From positions 165,675 through 229,674 of the forward strand of contig NZ_JAFBCX010000011.1 in NCBI RefSeq assembly GCF_016907955.1: a stretch of DNA of 64,000 nucleotides, given 5' to 3'. Under the pieces are notes generated by a model. That model was not told the origin of the DNA and did no database searches. It saw only the letters and a list, made by a program, of their open reading frames with translations. Positions 54,201 to 61,715 of this stretch are shown here, in pieces. Source of the DNA: Lentzea nigeriaca. GTDB lineage: Bacteria > Actinomycetota > Actinomycetes > Mycobacteriales > Pseudonocardiaceae. The translations under genes were made by a program, and so were the position numbers. Position 1 is the first letter of the stretch, and each line of letters begins with the position of its first letter.

Positions 54201-54359
54201 GACGCTGGCCCGTGCGTCCGCGATGCCCGCCCGAAGACGATGTTCGGCCCTGGTGTGCAGACCTTCGATGTGGAACGGCGAGGCGTGCCAGACGTCGTCG
54301 GGGGTCTCGGCGGAGTTGAAGCGCACGACCGCCAGCGCCTCGCGCAGTTGCTCGGTCAT
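51270..54359 (-). CDS. Large double-ATPase, HerA/FtsK-like, of the TIR operon
   Basis: 1029 residues. An N-terminal STAND/AAA-like ATPase has Walker A 'GEKGVGKT' (64-71) and Walker B-like 'CVIAVDQLD' (233-241). A middle region (about 410-600) includes 'RHLIIIRNGSKGW'. A C-terminal HerA/VirB4-type ATPase has Walker A 'AGSGSGKT' (651-658), 'VLDPNNDLARLG', and Walker B 'VMDEAQTIAP' (900-909), with 'QFFGRLNSP' near the end. It is probably a DNA or substrate pump or sensor of the conflict operon; ATGA overlap with the gene before it. Confidence 0.85.
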   Translation of the reverse strand: MTEQLREALAVVRFNSAETPDDVWHASPFHIEGLHTRAEHRLRAGIADARASVGPSIGGLVLQGEKGVGKTHLLGSVRRTVQGQGGYFFLVEVTSGKAFWDDVADAMRSELRRANDEGDIQLTVLLRQLCMGADVPDDVGRAVVGGAPLTPEHLQTFLGGLRTVDSRIAVECGDTIRALVLYASEHSDVGKSYLKGVDESSEERRRWGLPAEANPSRTLVRDISRVLAMTGPCVIAVDQLDTLVNKGRDVTGEAVTNPELVQEIADISDGLMQLRETTRRTITVVACLPNTWKMLKSIASDTVEDRFTTTPILASIADPALGRKLVEKWLGVMYQRHGIVPPHSTWPVAPSAFDPANWSARTPRQLLKRVHQHAEGCLYGEIRELASFDAAPPTEIVAPPVVTAPEPDYMAEFDARFAHLKETAAVTAMEVKPANEDEVLPALLLAGLKSWITEVGNDDLKWHPEPHTDDMRLHAGLRLTVNEELDTQERWGFRFIASSHGNRVLRKLRDARDAAEGTRGARGRHLIIIRNGSKGWTGAVTRRLVAELETAGGRCVDITDDDLRTFSALKEICSVQTHQLLGWLVARKPASSTMFLRSVLPDQERTAASHQETRPPPQPQRPDSPDEIVLGMDGEIRIELESLRKHAIVFAGSGSGKTVLLRRIVEECALRGVSAIVLDPNNDLARLGDAWPEVPAEWRPGDEAKAAEYLAGTEVVVWTPGRVGGRPLSFHPLPDFAEVRDDEDEFAAAVEAAVARLVPHARIANDTKFAVRGRAVLREALRRYARGDRRDLNGLVELLAELPEGVSKLHSAAATAADLAETLRAAMVNDPLLGGAGEPTDPGVLLQPSGGKRARVSVISFVGLPSEEQRQGFISQLQLEVFAWIKRNPAVDRPLGGLMVMDEAQTIAPSGGATASLQTTILLASQARKYGLGLMLATQAPKGVHNQVTGNATTQFFGRLNSPAQIAAATDMARAKGSSIADISRLERGQFYVTGDTFGFRRMRAPLCLSHHPPSPLRLEEVVERARKQ

Positions 54360-54961
54360 GATTCCTCGATCGCCATGAGGTGCTTGTCCTCGCCGCCGAC
54401 ACGGATCGCGGCAGCGTGGTCGTCCTCGGTGAGCACCTTGCGGTTCGAGTCGGGAACCAGGTGGGTGGTACCGGCTTTCACCATCCTCAGCAGTGTCTCG
54501 TCCACCTCATCGCGGTCAGCACCGCCGAGCCGCGGACGGATCTTGGCCAGCCGGACCCAATCCTGATAGCCGTCGCCCAGCTCTAGGTACACCTGCCGGA
54601 TCAGCTCCTCCAGGTCGCCGGACTGGATCGCCTCAGCGAGGGCACCCCGTTGGTAAGCGAAACGCGCGAGCCTGCTCAGGACCAAGGCATGCACTCGAGC
54701 CAGTGGGCCGATCCGCGACGGCGCCTCGCCATCCATGAGATCGCCTGCACACCAGGCGATGCCCTTGTCTGTGATCTGATGAACCAGCCTCCTGCCTTCC
54801 TTCGACGTTTCCAGCAGGCCATCCTTGTTCAAGGCGATGCGCTCGTCCTTGGACAGCGAGATCTTGTACTGGTCGGTCAGCTCCACGTTGGGAATCGCAC
54901 GGCCCTCCAGCCACAGCTGGATGAGTGCGGCTCTCGCTCTGGGTGCGTACGTCTCCGGCAT
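54356..54961 (-). CDS. Small HTH-like protein of the TIR operon
   Basis: 201 residues from ATG 54961 (a GTG one codon earlier is possible). The N-terminal 80 residues resemble a winged helix ('RARAALIQLWLEGRAIPNVELTDQYKISLSKDERIALNKDGLLE', 'LVHQITDKGIAWC'). The C-terminal part is helical ('RLARFAYQRGALAEAIQSGDLEELIRQVYLEL'). It is wedged between the ATPase genes, ending with a 4-bp overlap (ATGA). I do not recognise a named family; an adaptor between the two ATPases is possible. Confidence 0.65.
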   Translation of the reverse strand: MPETYAPRARAALIQLWLEGRAIPNVELTDQYKISLSKDERIALNKDGLLETSKEGRRLVHQITDKGIAWCAGDLMDGEAPSRIGPLARVHALVLSRLARFAYQRGALAEAIQSGDLEELIRQVYLELGDGYQDWVRLAKIRPRLGGADRDEVDETLLRMVKAGTTHLVPDSNRKVLTEDDHAAAIRVGGEDKHLMAIEES

Positions 54962-54973
54962 CACGCCGCCCTT

Positions 54974-56614
54974 TCAGTCTGTGAACGCGTTGATTCGTCG
55001 CTCGATCCGGGCGAGTAGTGCACTCACCTCGGTGCGCACTTGTGATGGCACGGCCACCCCGGTCCCCTTGCGGTGCGGCCTGTTGAGGAGCAGGAGATCA
55101 GCGGACCGGTCCCGCAGCAGATCCATGTCGCCGTCGTCGAGGGCTCCGGCCATGCCGCGCACCGTTTCCTCAACGAGGACGATCCTTTCGGCATATGGCA
55201 GCTGCTCCGGCAGTTCGCGCAGCGCCGCCTCGGCACTCGTTAGTGCTTCCTGATCCGGCTCGGTCTCCGCCCTGGGCGTCGCCTTGATGAGGTCGTGCAG
55301 TTCCCGTGCCACCCACACCGGTCGCACGCCCGGCTCGAACTCCAAGTGCCGGAGATTGCGCAAGAAGCCGGGCAGCAACTCGCGGTCAGTACCGGGGGCC
55401 AGCAGACAGAACACCTGCCGCTGATCGCCGTCAGGCGCCAACGTGCGCCGCAGGAAACGCTCTGCCTCGGTGTGCTGCCATCGACTGAGCTGGCCATCCA
55501 CCACCAGGCAGAGGTGTTCTGCGGGATCGCTGGCCGTGTCGAGAATCTCGGGGTCTCCTGACACCGACCTCTCCACGCTTACGCCGAGCAGTCGCAGTTC
55601 CGTGATCAGCTCCGTCGCGGTGCGCCAGAGCGATCGAGGACTGGACACCAGCAGGTCCTGGTCGAACTTGCGACGGCGGGCGCGTCCCGCCGACACGTAG
55701 GCGTCTCGGTTGTCGGCCAGCAGGTCGGTCCTGTCGAACTGCTGCGCGATCACCGCGGCGACTGTCTCCAGCGCGAACGAGATCTGGTCCGGCGACGGGA
55801 AGCGCTCCTCCACAACGGGCAGCTGCTCACCGAAGCTCCAGTAGGAGACGTAGGGCACGGTCAGATGCCGCAGCATCAGCTCGGGAGTGACGCTCTTGAC
55901 CAGCCAGTTGCGGAACAGCGGTGCGACGACCTTGGCGCACTTCTTCTGCCAGTTCTCGGCGCGCTCGTACTCCACGCGGTTGTCCAGCCGGGACAACACC
56001 GGCAACACCTGGTGTCGCGGCCGGTCGTACGGAAGGCGGTCTCTCGCCTTGTCCGCGAGGTGGGCGATGTCCACGACGTCGTTGAGGTTCTGGTCGTTGG
56101 CCGTGAACACCACCACCAGCCGGTCTGGTAGCTGAGCAGTGCAGATACCCGCGATGTCCGAGACGCCGGTACGGCTGTCGATCAGCACGAAGTCGTATTT
56201 GGCGGTCCACTGGTCGCGGTACTCCTCGAGATGCGCGGCGAACCCCCGCTTGTACAGGTCCTCCCAGTTGATCGTCTGCATGCGACGTGAATAGGACGAC
56301 TCGAGCTTCCCGTCCTCCACCCGGCCCGCCGCAATCAGGTCGAGCACGCCACCATCGACGTGGACTCGTATCTCGTGAGAAGCGGGTGACCTCACTCCAG
56401 CGAGGTATTCATGTGCGATGTCGACCACACCGCTCTCCGGCTCCTGCGCGAGATGCGGCTCGAAGTAGAGGTGAAGTCCCGGCGCCTCCAGATCCCAGTC
56501 AACCGCGAGCACTCGGTACCCCCAGCGCGCGAGCAGCACGGCGGTGTTCGCCAGGGTGAAGCTGCGTCCGACGCCGCCCTTGTACGAGTAGAACGTGATC
56601 ACGGTTCCAGACAT
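54974..56614 (-). CDS. KGGVGR-type ParA/MinD-like ATPase with C-terminal extension
   Basis: 546 residues from ATG 56614, whose A is shared with the TIR stop (TGATG); a GTG one codon earlier is possible. The N-terminal deviant Walker A is 'YKGGVGRSF', where Arg replaces the Lys of MinD's KGGxGK[ST]. 'VLAVDWDLEAPGLHLYF' and 'YDFVLIDSRTGVSDIAG' complete the ATPase. After about residue 325 there is a second alpha/beta region, 'FDQDLLVSSPRSLWRTATELI', and an acidic helical tail. KGGVGR ATPases recur beside TIR proteins in actinomycetes. Confidence 0.85.
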   Translation of the reverse strand: MSGTVITFYSYKGGVGRSFTLANTAVLLARWGYRVLAVDWDLEAPGLHLYFEPHLAQEPESGVVDIAHEYLAGVRSPASHEIRVHVDGGVLDLIAAGRVEDGKLESSYSRRMQTINWEDLYKRGFAAHLEEYRDQWTAKYDFVLIDSRTGVSDIAGICTAQLPDRLVVVFTANDQNLNDVVDIAHLADKARDRLPYDRPRHQVLPVLSRLDNRVEYERAENWQKKCAKVVAPLFRNWLVKSVTPELMLRHLTVPYVSYWSFGEQLPVVEERFPSPDQISFALETVAAVIAQQFDRTDLLADNRDAYVSAGRARRRKFDQDLLVSSPRSLWRTATELITELRLLGVSVERSVSGDPEILDTASDPAEHLCLVVDGQLSRWQHTEAERFLRRTLAPDGDQRQVFCLLAPGTDRELLPGFLRNLRHLEFEPGVRPVWVARELHDLIKATPRAETEPDQEALTSAEAALRELPEQLPYAERIVLVEETVRGMAGALDDGDMDLLRDRSADLLLLNRPHRKGTGVAVPSQVRTEVSALLARIERRINAFTD

Positions 56615-57216
56615 CACTCGAACCTCGGTAATGGAGGAGGCGGGATGAGCACCGGGTCGGGCCGCTCAACAATCGGCCAATCCGGACTCCATTCAGGCAC
56701 TTGCTTCACCAGTTGGACCAGATCACGCGCCAGAACCCTGACTTGCCGACAAAAGGCGATGTAGTCAACGGAGTCCTGATAAACCGGCTCTGAATACGCG
56801 TAGTCCTTGAAGTCCTGCCAGGAACGCATCCGCTCCTCGAGCGGGAAGTTCTCGGAGTCCGAGTACAGGATCGGGTAGATCAGCCCCTGCGAGATGTCGG
56901 CGCCGGCCAGCCCGAGCATGGCCTCCCGTGCTCGCATGCTCTCCAACTCGGCCATGCACCAACTCGACTCGAAGTAGTGCGGCGTGAGCAGCTGGATCAT
57001 GATCTTGCTGTGACGCAGCGCGTTTTCCAAGTTGTGCGCCCACTGCACGGCTCGGGGCATCACCTTGTCCATGTACACCTTGGGAGTGGGTGCACACTCG
57101 TCAGCGAGGTACTCAACCAGCTTTCCGTGGAAGTGGTTGATCAACCATTTCTGCACGCTGCCTTTACGGCTGTAGCTGATGAAGAAATCGTACTTGTAGC
57201 CGGACACAGCGACCAA
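56614..57216 (-). CDS. TIR domain protein (candidate NADase effector)
   Basis: 200 residues. 'YKYDFFISYSRKGSVQKWL' (7-25) begins the TIR fold; 'VYMDKVMPRAVQW' is the BB-loop region. The catalytic Glu is at position 90 within 'SSWCMAELESM', the W-C-x-x-E pattern of NAD-cleaving TIRs. A proline-rich C-terminus ends the protein. It is the first gene of the operon, with an inverted repeat upstream. Confidence 0.92.
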   Translation of the reverse strand: MVAVSGYKYDFFISYSRKGSVQKWLINHFHGKLVEYLADECAPTPKVYMDKVMPRAVQWAHNLENALRHSKIMIQLLTPHYFESSWCMAELESMRAREAMLGLAGADISQGLIYPILYSDSENFPLEERMRSWQDFKDYAYSEPVYQDSVDYIAFCRQVRVLARDLVQLVKQVPEWSPDWPIVERPDPVLIPPPPLPRFE

Positions 57217-57273
57217 CCGTAGATGCGGTCACCCCGCGATAAAAGACAAAAAAGTGGTCGCTTTCGAGCGTTC

Positions 57274-57290
57274 TGTCCAAAAACTGGACA
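57274..57290. promoter_or_regulatory. Inverted repeat upstream of the TIR operon
   Basis: TGTCCA at 57274-57279 and TGGACA at 57285-57290 flank 5 bp of A-rich DNA, 60-75 bp upstream of the TIR gene. The right part, TGGACAAAA, also occurs at 45541 in the divergent region between the VWA and AfsR-type genes, hinting at a shared regulator. Confidence 0.4.
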
Positions 57291-57327
57291 AAAGTTGGAG
57301 GCTGCGGCGGCGGACCGCGAACAGCAA

Positions 57328-57359
57328 GAAGCCCCCGATCATGTTCGATCGAGGGCTTC
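57328..57359 (-). terminator. Terminator of the tRNA Gly-Val unit
   Basis: A 13-bp stem with one mismatch (57328-57340 with 57347-57359; loop ATGTTC) lies directly after tRNA-Val on the minus strand. Confidence 0.75.
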
Positions 57360-57368
57360 TCCGGTGAG

Positions 57369-57440
<72 letters not shown>

Positions 57441-57441
57441 G

Positions 57442-57514
57442 AGCGGATGACGAGACTCGAACTCGCGACCCTCACCTTGGCAAGGTGATGCGCTACCAAC
57501 TGCGCTACATCCGC
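57442..57514 (-). tRNA. tRNA-Gly(GCC), copy 2
   Basis: The complement begins GCGGATGTAGCGCAG. The anticodon stem CACCT/AGGTG holds the loop with GCC. The TpsiC arm contains GAGTTCGAGTCTC. Identical copy at 57872-57944. One base separates it from tRNA-Val. Confidence 0.95.
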
Positions 57515-57636
57515 GTGCGCCGTGGGTTTCCCTGGCGGGTTTCCCGTGGTGCGAGGAGAACTTTATCCGACGGTCCCCCGAAGTTCCAAATCGGCTGATC
57601 TTGAGCCTGGAAGACCGCCACCAGCCGCCGAAACGG

Positions 57637-57673
57637 CAGTGGGGCCAGGCGCGATGTGCGCCTGGCCCCACTG
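57637..57673 (-). terminator. Terminator of the tRNA Gly-Cys-Val unit
   Basis: A perfect 16-bp stem, CAGTGGGGCCAGGCGC at 57637-57652 with 57658-57673, and a 5-nt loop lie just after tRNA-Val copy 1 on the minus strand. Confidence 0.9.
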
Positions 57674-57684
57674 GTGATCCGAAG

Positions 57685-57756
<72 letters not shown>

Positions 57757-57757
57757 G

Positions 57758-57829
57758 AGGCGGAGACGGGAATCGAACCCGTGTACAGGGCTTTGCAGGC
57801 CCTTGCCTAAGCCACTCGGCCACTCCGCC
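57758..57829 (-). tRNA. tRNA-Cys(GCA)
   Basis: The complement begins GGCGGAGTGGCCGAG. The anticodon stem GGGCC/AGCCC region holds the loop CTGCAAA, giving GCA. The TpsiC arm has GGGTTCGATTCCC. It lies one base from tRNA-Val copy 1. Confidence 0.94.
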
Positions 57830-57871
57830 AGGAGCATGAGCCCACAGTGGTTGTCCACTGGAGACTCACAG

Positions 57872-57944
57872 AGCGGATGACGAGACTCGAACTCGCGACC
57901 CTCACCTTGGCAAGGTGATGCGCTACCAACTGCGCTACATCCGC
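57872..57944 (-). tRNA. tRNA-Gly(GCC), copy 1
   Basis: Same sequence as 57442-57514, anticodon GCC. First gene of the unit Gly-Cys-Val on the minus strand. Confidence 0.95.
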
Positions 57945-58050
57945 GTACATCACTGACTTCGTGATGTTGAAACAAACCTTATACGAGGGGTTCAACCGGG
58001 TTTCACCGGGGGTACCCGCACCGCCTTCACGGGCCCCCTACCTCGGGTTT

Positions 58051-58476
58051 TCAGCTCAGGTCGTTCGAGATGAGGTGCGTGAGCGCCTCGTCGACGTTGA
58101 CCCACAGGTGCTCGTTGCCCGGAACGACGACGTCGTAGGTCCGGTCGAGGAAGTCGGCGAGTTCCTGCGCGGACGCCTCGAACATGGCGTGCCCGGACGG
58201 CGAGCTCAGCTCGATCACGACGACCTCGGGGTCGTCGGCGGCAGGGCGGATCCGGACATCGCCGTCGCCGGCGTCGGCGATGAGGCCGTCGGCGAGCAGG
58301 TCGCGGGCGAACACCCACTCGACCCAACCGGCACGGCCGGTGCGGAACGCGGCCACGACCGCGTACGGGTCCTTCGTGTCGTATCGCAGCTCCACCTGGA
58401 CCGGAACCGCGGGGGTCCTCGGCGCCAGCAGGTCGAAGACCGCTGTCGAGCGGAGCGTCACGTGGTCGTTGCGCAT
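58051..58476 (-). CDS. SsgA-family sporulation/cell division regulator
   Basis: 141 residues. 'VPVQVELRYDTKDPYAVVAAFRTG' and 'WVEWVFARDLLADGL' are the conserved core of SsgA-like proteins, which in Streptomyces guide FtsZ placement and septum formation during sporulation. Length and sequence are close to SsgB. 'GDVRIRPAADD' and 'SSPSGHAMFEA' follow. Its presence suggests a sporulating, mycelial actinomycete. Confidence 0.92.
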   Translation of the reverse strand: MRNDHVTLRSTAVFDLLAPRTPAVPVQVELRYDTKDPYAVVAAFRTGRAGWVEWVFARDLLADGLIADAGDGDVRIRPAADDPEVVVIELSSPSGHAMFEASAQELADFLDRTYDVVVPGNEHLWVNVDEALTHLISNDLS

Positions 58477-58732
58477 CGTCGTTACCCTCTTCTCCCTTCC
58501 CGGTCAATGAAACGACCGAGCACCTCAGTTGTGACGTGCATGTGGCGAGGAACGCTCGCGATTCGGACGCAGATCACCCCATCGGGTCAGGTTGACTGCG
58601 CACGGCGACCGTTTACACGCGTTCCGTGTCCTCCTCGCTCGTTAGCCTGTGTTCAGCGGCTCCCATCTTGCTGGGTCTAACCTGAACCCGGTACCGGCTG
58701 TTGCGCGAATGTTGGACGTGAGGACATCTCTG

Positions 58733-59353
58733 GTGGCTGACTCGCCCGGTCCACCCGTCGCGTCACGCGACGGCCGCCCGACCGATTTCGAGCTCGTCCA
58801 AAGGCTCGCACAGGGCGATCGGTCAGCGTTCGGTGCGCTGTACGACAGGTACGGCACACCAGCATATTCGCTGGCCCGACGCATCTGCGTCGACCCCGAG
58901 CTAGCCGAGGACGTCGTCCAGGAAGCTTTCCTCGCACTCTGGCGGCATCCGGCCAGGTTCGACCCCACGCGCGGAAGTTTCGGCACCTGGCTGATGACCT
59001 TGGTCCACCACCGCGCAGTGGATGCGGTACGCAAGGAGAACACGCAACGTCGTCGGACTGTTCCCCTCACCGACGACGTCTCACCGCCGGCAGAAGGCTC
59101 CGACCACGAGGCGTTGGTGAGCGTGGTGAGTGCCGAGGTCAGGGCGGCACTGCGGACGTTGCCCGAAGAGCAGCGCCAGGTCATCGCACTGGCCTACCTC
59201 GGCGGCTACACCCAGTGCGAGGTGGCGAAGCTGACCGGCGTGCCACTCGGGACTGTGAAATCGCGCACGTTCGCGGCGATCAGACGCCTGAGAGGCACGT
59301 TGGGGAACTTGTGGGCCGGCGAGACCGGCGAGACGACAGGAGCAAACCGGTGA
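58733..59353 (+). CDS. ECF-type sigma factor
   Basis: 206 residues from GTG 58733, which has GAGGA 8 nt upstream; an ATG at 58709 in the same frame lacks such a site. Region 2 reads 'FGALYDRYGTPAYSLARRICVDPELAEDVVQEAFLALWRH' and region 4 reads 'LPEEQRQVIALAYLGGYTQCEVAKLTGVPLGTVKSRTFAAIRRLR'. It overlaps the anti-sigma gene by 4 bp (GTGA), so its activity is probably held by that protein. Confidence 0.93.
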   Translation: MADSPGPPVASRDGRPTDFELVQRLAQGDRSAFGALYDRYGTPAYSLARRICVDPELAEDVVQEAFLALWRHPARFDPTRGSFGTWLMTLVHHRAVDAVRKENTQRRRTVPLTDDVSPPAEGSDHEALVSVVSAEVRAALRTLPEEQRQVIALAYLGGYTQCEVAKLTGVPLGTVKSRTFAAIRRLRGTLGNLWAGETGETTGANR

Positions 59354-60132
59354 ACGGCGAGTTGTGCCCTCACGAGGAGCTCGCGGTCGGCTGGGCGATG
59401 CACTCCTTGGAGCCGGACGAAGAAGCAGTGGTCCGCGACCACCTGCCGAACTGCGCCACGTGCCAGCGCACGGTGCGGTCGACGCAGGAAGTCCTCGCGG
59501 GCATCGGCGGCTCGGTCCGCCAGGAACAGCCACCGCCCCGCCTGCGCGCGAGGCTGATGGAACAGATCGAGCACATCCCGCAGGAGGCGCCCACCCAGCA
59601 CCACCCGCGCCACGCGGCCCCTGTCCCCCTGCGCCCGCAACACCGCCGCCGCACCGGCCGCGTGCTGCTGGCAGCCGCGGCGGCCCTGGCCGTCCTGGCC
59701 GGCGGCGGTTACCTCGGCGTGCGCGTGAACCAGCTCTCGAGCGAGGTAGCGGCCTCCCAGGCCCGCACCAACGAGCTGAACCAGGCACTGGCCCTGGCCG
59801 CGGACCCGTCCACGCACAGGGCGATCCTGCGCACCGGCTCCGGCGACAAGGTGGCCATCGTCCTCTCCGGCCCGACCTCCGGCGCCGTGATGCCGCTGAA
59901 CCTCAAGCCGAACGACTCCGGTCACGTTTACGTAGTCTGGGGTGCGAGTACGAAACCGCCGGTACCGTTGGCAATGTTCGACGTGCGCACGGGCTCGACC
60001 GACCCGCAACTGCTCAGCTGGTCCCCCGACGCGCACAACCACACGACGTTCGCGGTATCGCTGGAGCCAGGCCGCCAGCCTCCGGCAACGCCTTCGGACG
60101 TGCTGGCAGGCGGCCAGGTTGCACCCGCCTGA
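59350..60132 (+). CDS. Zinc-finger anti-sigma factor (RskA-like)
   Basis: 260 residues from GTG 59350. 'HLPNCATCQRTV' gives the H-x3-C-x2-C zinc motif of ZAS domains. One membrane helix at about 100-120 follows, and the extracytoplasmic RskA-type domain ends 'FAVSLEPGRQPPATPSDVLAGGQ'. It should bind and silence the upstream sigma factor until regulated proteolysis in the membrane. Confidence 0.92.
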   Translation: MNGELCPHEELAVGWAMHSLEPDEEAVVRDHLPNCATCQRTVRSTQEVLAGIGGSVRQEQPPPRLRARLMEQIEHIPQEAPTQHHPRHAAPVPLRPQHRRRTGRVLLAAAAALAVLAGGGYLGVRVNQLSSEVAASQARTNELNQALALAADPSTHRAILRTGSGDKVAIVLSGPTSGAVMPLNLKPNDSGHVYVVWGASTKPPVPLAMFDVRTGSTDPQLLSWSPDAHNHTTFAVSLEPGRQPPATPSDVLAGGQVAPA

Positions 60133-60154
60133 GTCCCAACAGGATGATCGACAC

Positions 60155-60577
60155 ATGACGAAGCCCGACGCGAAGCCCGACGAGCACAAGGGCTGGCGCC
60201 ACTGGTTCCACCGCAACCCGGCGCTGAACCTGGCCTACCGCATCGGCGTGGGCGTGATCGGCGGCCTGGTGCTGATCACGGGCATCATCATGATCCCGTA
60301 CCCCGGCCCGGGCTGGCTGGTGGTCTTCGCGGGCCTCGCCATCCTCGCGACGGAGTTCGAGTGGGCGGGCCGCGTCCTCAAGTTCGCCAAGCGCTACTAC
60401 GACCGCTGGGTCGAGTGGCTCAAGCGCCAACCGACCTGGGTCCGCGGCCTGGTGATGGCCGGCGTCTGCGCCATCGTCCTGGCGACCTGCTACCTCCTCA
60501 ACGTGTTCGCGCTGGTCGGCGGCTGGTTCGGTGCCGAGTGGAGCTGGTTGCAGAGCCCGATTTTTGGTTCTCGTTGA
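60155..60577 (+). CDS. TIGR02611-family membrane protein
   Basis: 140 residues from ATG 60155. The signature 'MIPYPGPGWLVVFAGLAILATEFEWA' lies between membrane helices 1 and 2, and a third helix is near the C-terminus. The family (putative transmembrane protein PGPGW) is widespread in actinobacteria and of unknown function. It follows the anti-sigma gene by 22 bp. Confidence 0.88.
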   Translation: MTKPDAKPDEHKGWRHWFHRNPALNLAYRIGVGVIGGLVLITGIIMIPYPGPGWLVVFAGLAILATEFEWAGRVLKFAKRYYDRWVEWLKRQPTWVRGLVMAGVCAIVLATCYLLNVFALVGGWFGAEWSWLQSPIFGSR

Positions 60578-60633
60578 TGATGTTGTAAGCTATGGCCACA
60601 CCGCGAGAGCGGGACAGCAACACAACAGAACAC

Positions 60634-60705
60634 GGGCGTTTAGCTCAGCGGGAGAGCGCTTCGTTCACACCGAAGAGGTCACTGGTTCGATCCCAGTATC
60701 GCCCA
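60634..60705 (+). tRNA. tRNA-Val(CAC)
   Basis: 72 nt beginning GGGCGTTTAGCTCAG. The anticodon stem CTTCG/CGAAG holds loop TTCACAC, giving anticodon CAC. The TpsiC arm is CTGGTTCGATCCCAG. Its right side borders an island of foreign-looking, decaying genes, a usual place for integration. Confidence 0.95.
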
Positions 60706-60723
60706 TAGTGTGTTTACCAGGTC

Positions 60724-60760
60724 AAAGGGCCTGCCGGTGGTCACCATCGGCAGGCCCTTT
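60724..60760 (+). terminator. Terminator after tRNA-Val(CAC)
   Basis: AAAGGGCCTGCCG at 60724-60736 pairs perfectly with 60748-60760; the 11-nt loop is partly self-complementary. T-rich sequence ends the stem. Confidence 0.85.
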
Positions 60761-60811
60761 GCGTTGAGTGGGAGCAAATTGGGAGCAGAAGTCCTCCCCC
60801 AACCCGCGAGA

Positions 60812-60943
60812 ACTGCGTAAAGTCTTCCCACCAAGATTCTCGGAATCCGCAGGTCAGGGAATCGCCGTCCGTTTGGCCCGTGGTGACCTCTTCGCCACCA
60901 CCGAAGAGGTCACCAGGCGTCAGGCTCGTCTAACTTACGCAGT
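60812..60943. repeat. Nested inverted repeats at the island border
   Basis: ACTGCGTAA at 60812-60820 and TTACGCAGT at 60935-60943 form the outer arms, each with CGCG just outside. Inside, GGTGACCTCTTCG at 60882-60894 pairs with CGAAGAGGTCACC at 60902-60914. The stretch ACCGAAGAGGTCAC of the inner arm also occurs in the tRNA-Val(CAC) gene. The rest of 60578-60976 holds no gene besides the tRNA. Confidence 0.6.
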
Positions 60944-60976
60944 ACGCGTCGCCACGCCCTGTTGCGCGGACAATCG

Positions 60977-61699
60977 TCAAGCCTGCAACGCAGCAACCCG
61001 CTCGAAGACGTGATCGAGCCGGTCCGACAGCGGCTGCACCGCCACGGCGACCCACCTCCCATCGACTTCGAAACCCCGGTTCCTCGCCTCGGCAGTTATC
61101 CGCTCGGCGAAGTCGGCAGCGGATCCGTCACCCGACGCGGCTGCCTGCACTAGTTCATGGGCAATCTCCCGCCTCATCCCCGCGCTCATGAGGGCCACCA
61201 CGGCCCCGTCTGAGATCACGAACTTCGCGTCGCCAAGGATCGCCCTCATGCGCGATTCGTCGACGACCAAGCCGCGGACGAGACCCGTCGTCGAGATCAG
61301 GATGTGTTCAACGAGCATGGACGCGTCCGGCAGGCACACGCGTTCGACTGAGCTGTGCGAGATGTCGCGTTCGTGCCAGAGAGGGATGCCCTCCATCACC
61401 GGCACAATGTACGAGCGGACGAGCCTGAACAGCCCGCAGATCTTCTCGGCCGTGACCGGGTTCTTCTTGTGCGGCATCGCCGAGGACCCGATCTGGCCGG
61501 CCGCGAACCCTTCGGCCAGCTCAGCGACCTCGCTTCGCTGTCCGTGCCTGACCTCCAAGGCGAGGCATTCGCACGCCGATGCCAGCAAGGCGAGTGAACA
61601 CACCCAGTCGGCGATTCGGTCACGCATCACGACTCTCAGTGTTCTCGCAGAGCGGTACTCCTTGCGCGCCAGCGCCAGCGGGCTGATCGAGCTGGACTC
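60977..61699 (-). pseudogene. Adenylosuccinate lyase-like, 5'-truncated
   Basis: The C-terminal half of a PurB/fumarase-superfamily protein: 'ALARKEYRSARTLRVVMRDR', the signature 'GSSAMPHKKNP', 'ERDISHSSVER' and a family-like C-terminal helical domain. The frame is open from the stop at 60977 to a TAG at 61700-61702 and has no start before 'VMRDR' (61630). About half of a normal lyase, including the N-terminal active-site His residues, is missing. It abuts the PurZ-like gene head to head. Confidence 0.8.
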
Positions 61700-61715
61700 C
61701 TATAGCGCCCTGGCG

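Noticed and set aside
43878..57216. Biosynthetic gene cluster led by the AfsR-type regulator
   Set aside because: No polyketide, peptide, terpene or tailoring enzymes lie nearby; the neighbours are signalling and conflict proteins.
57217..57368. FxSxx-COOH ribosomal peptide system around the TIR and KGGVGR genes
   Set aside because: KGGVGR and TIR-like proteins occur in such systems, but no radical SAM gene and no short gene ending in FxSxx was found here.
60768..61013. Short open frame next to tRNA-Val(CAC) as an integrase or excisionase
   Set aside because: No helix-turn-helix or recombinase motif and no ribosome site; it crosses the hairpin region and the truncated lyase.
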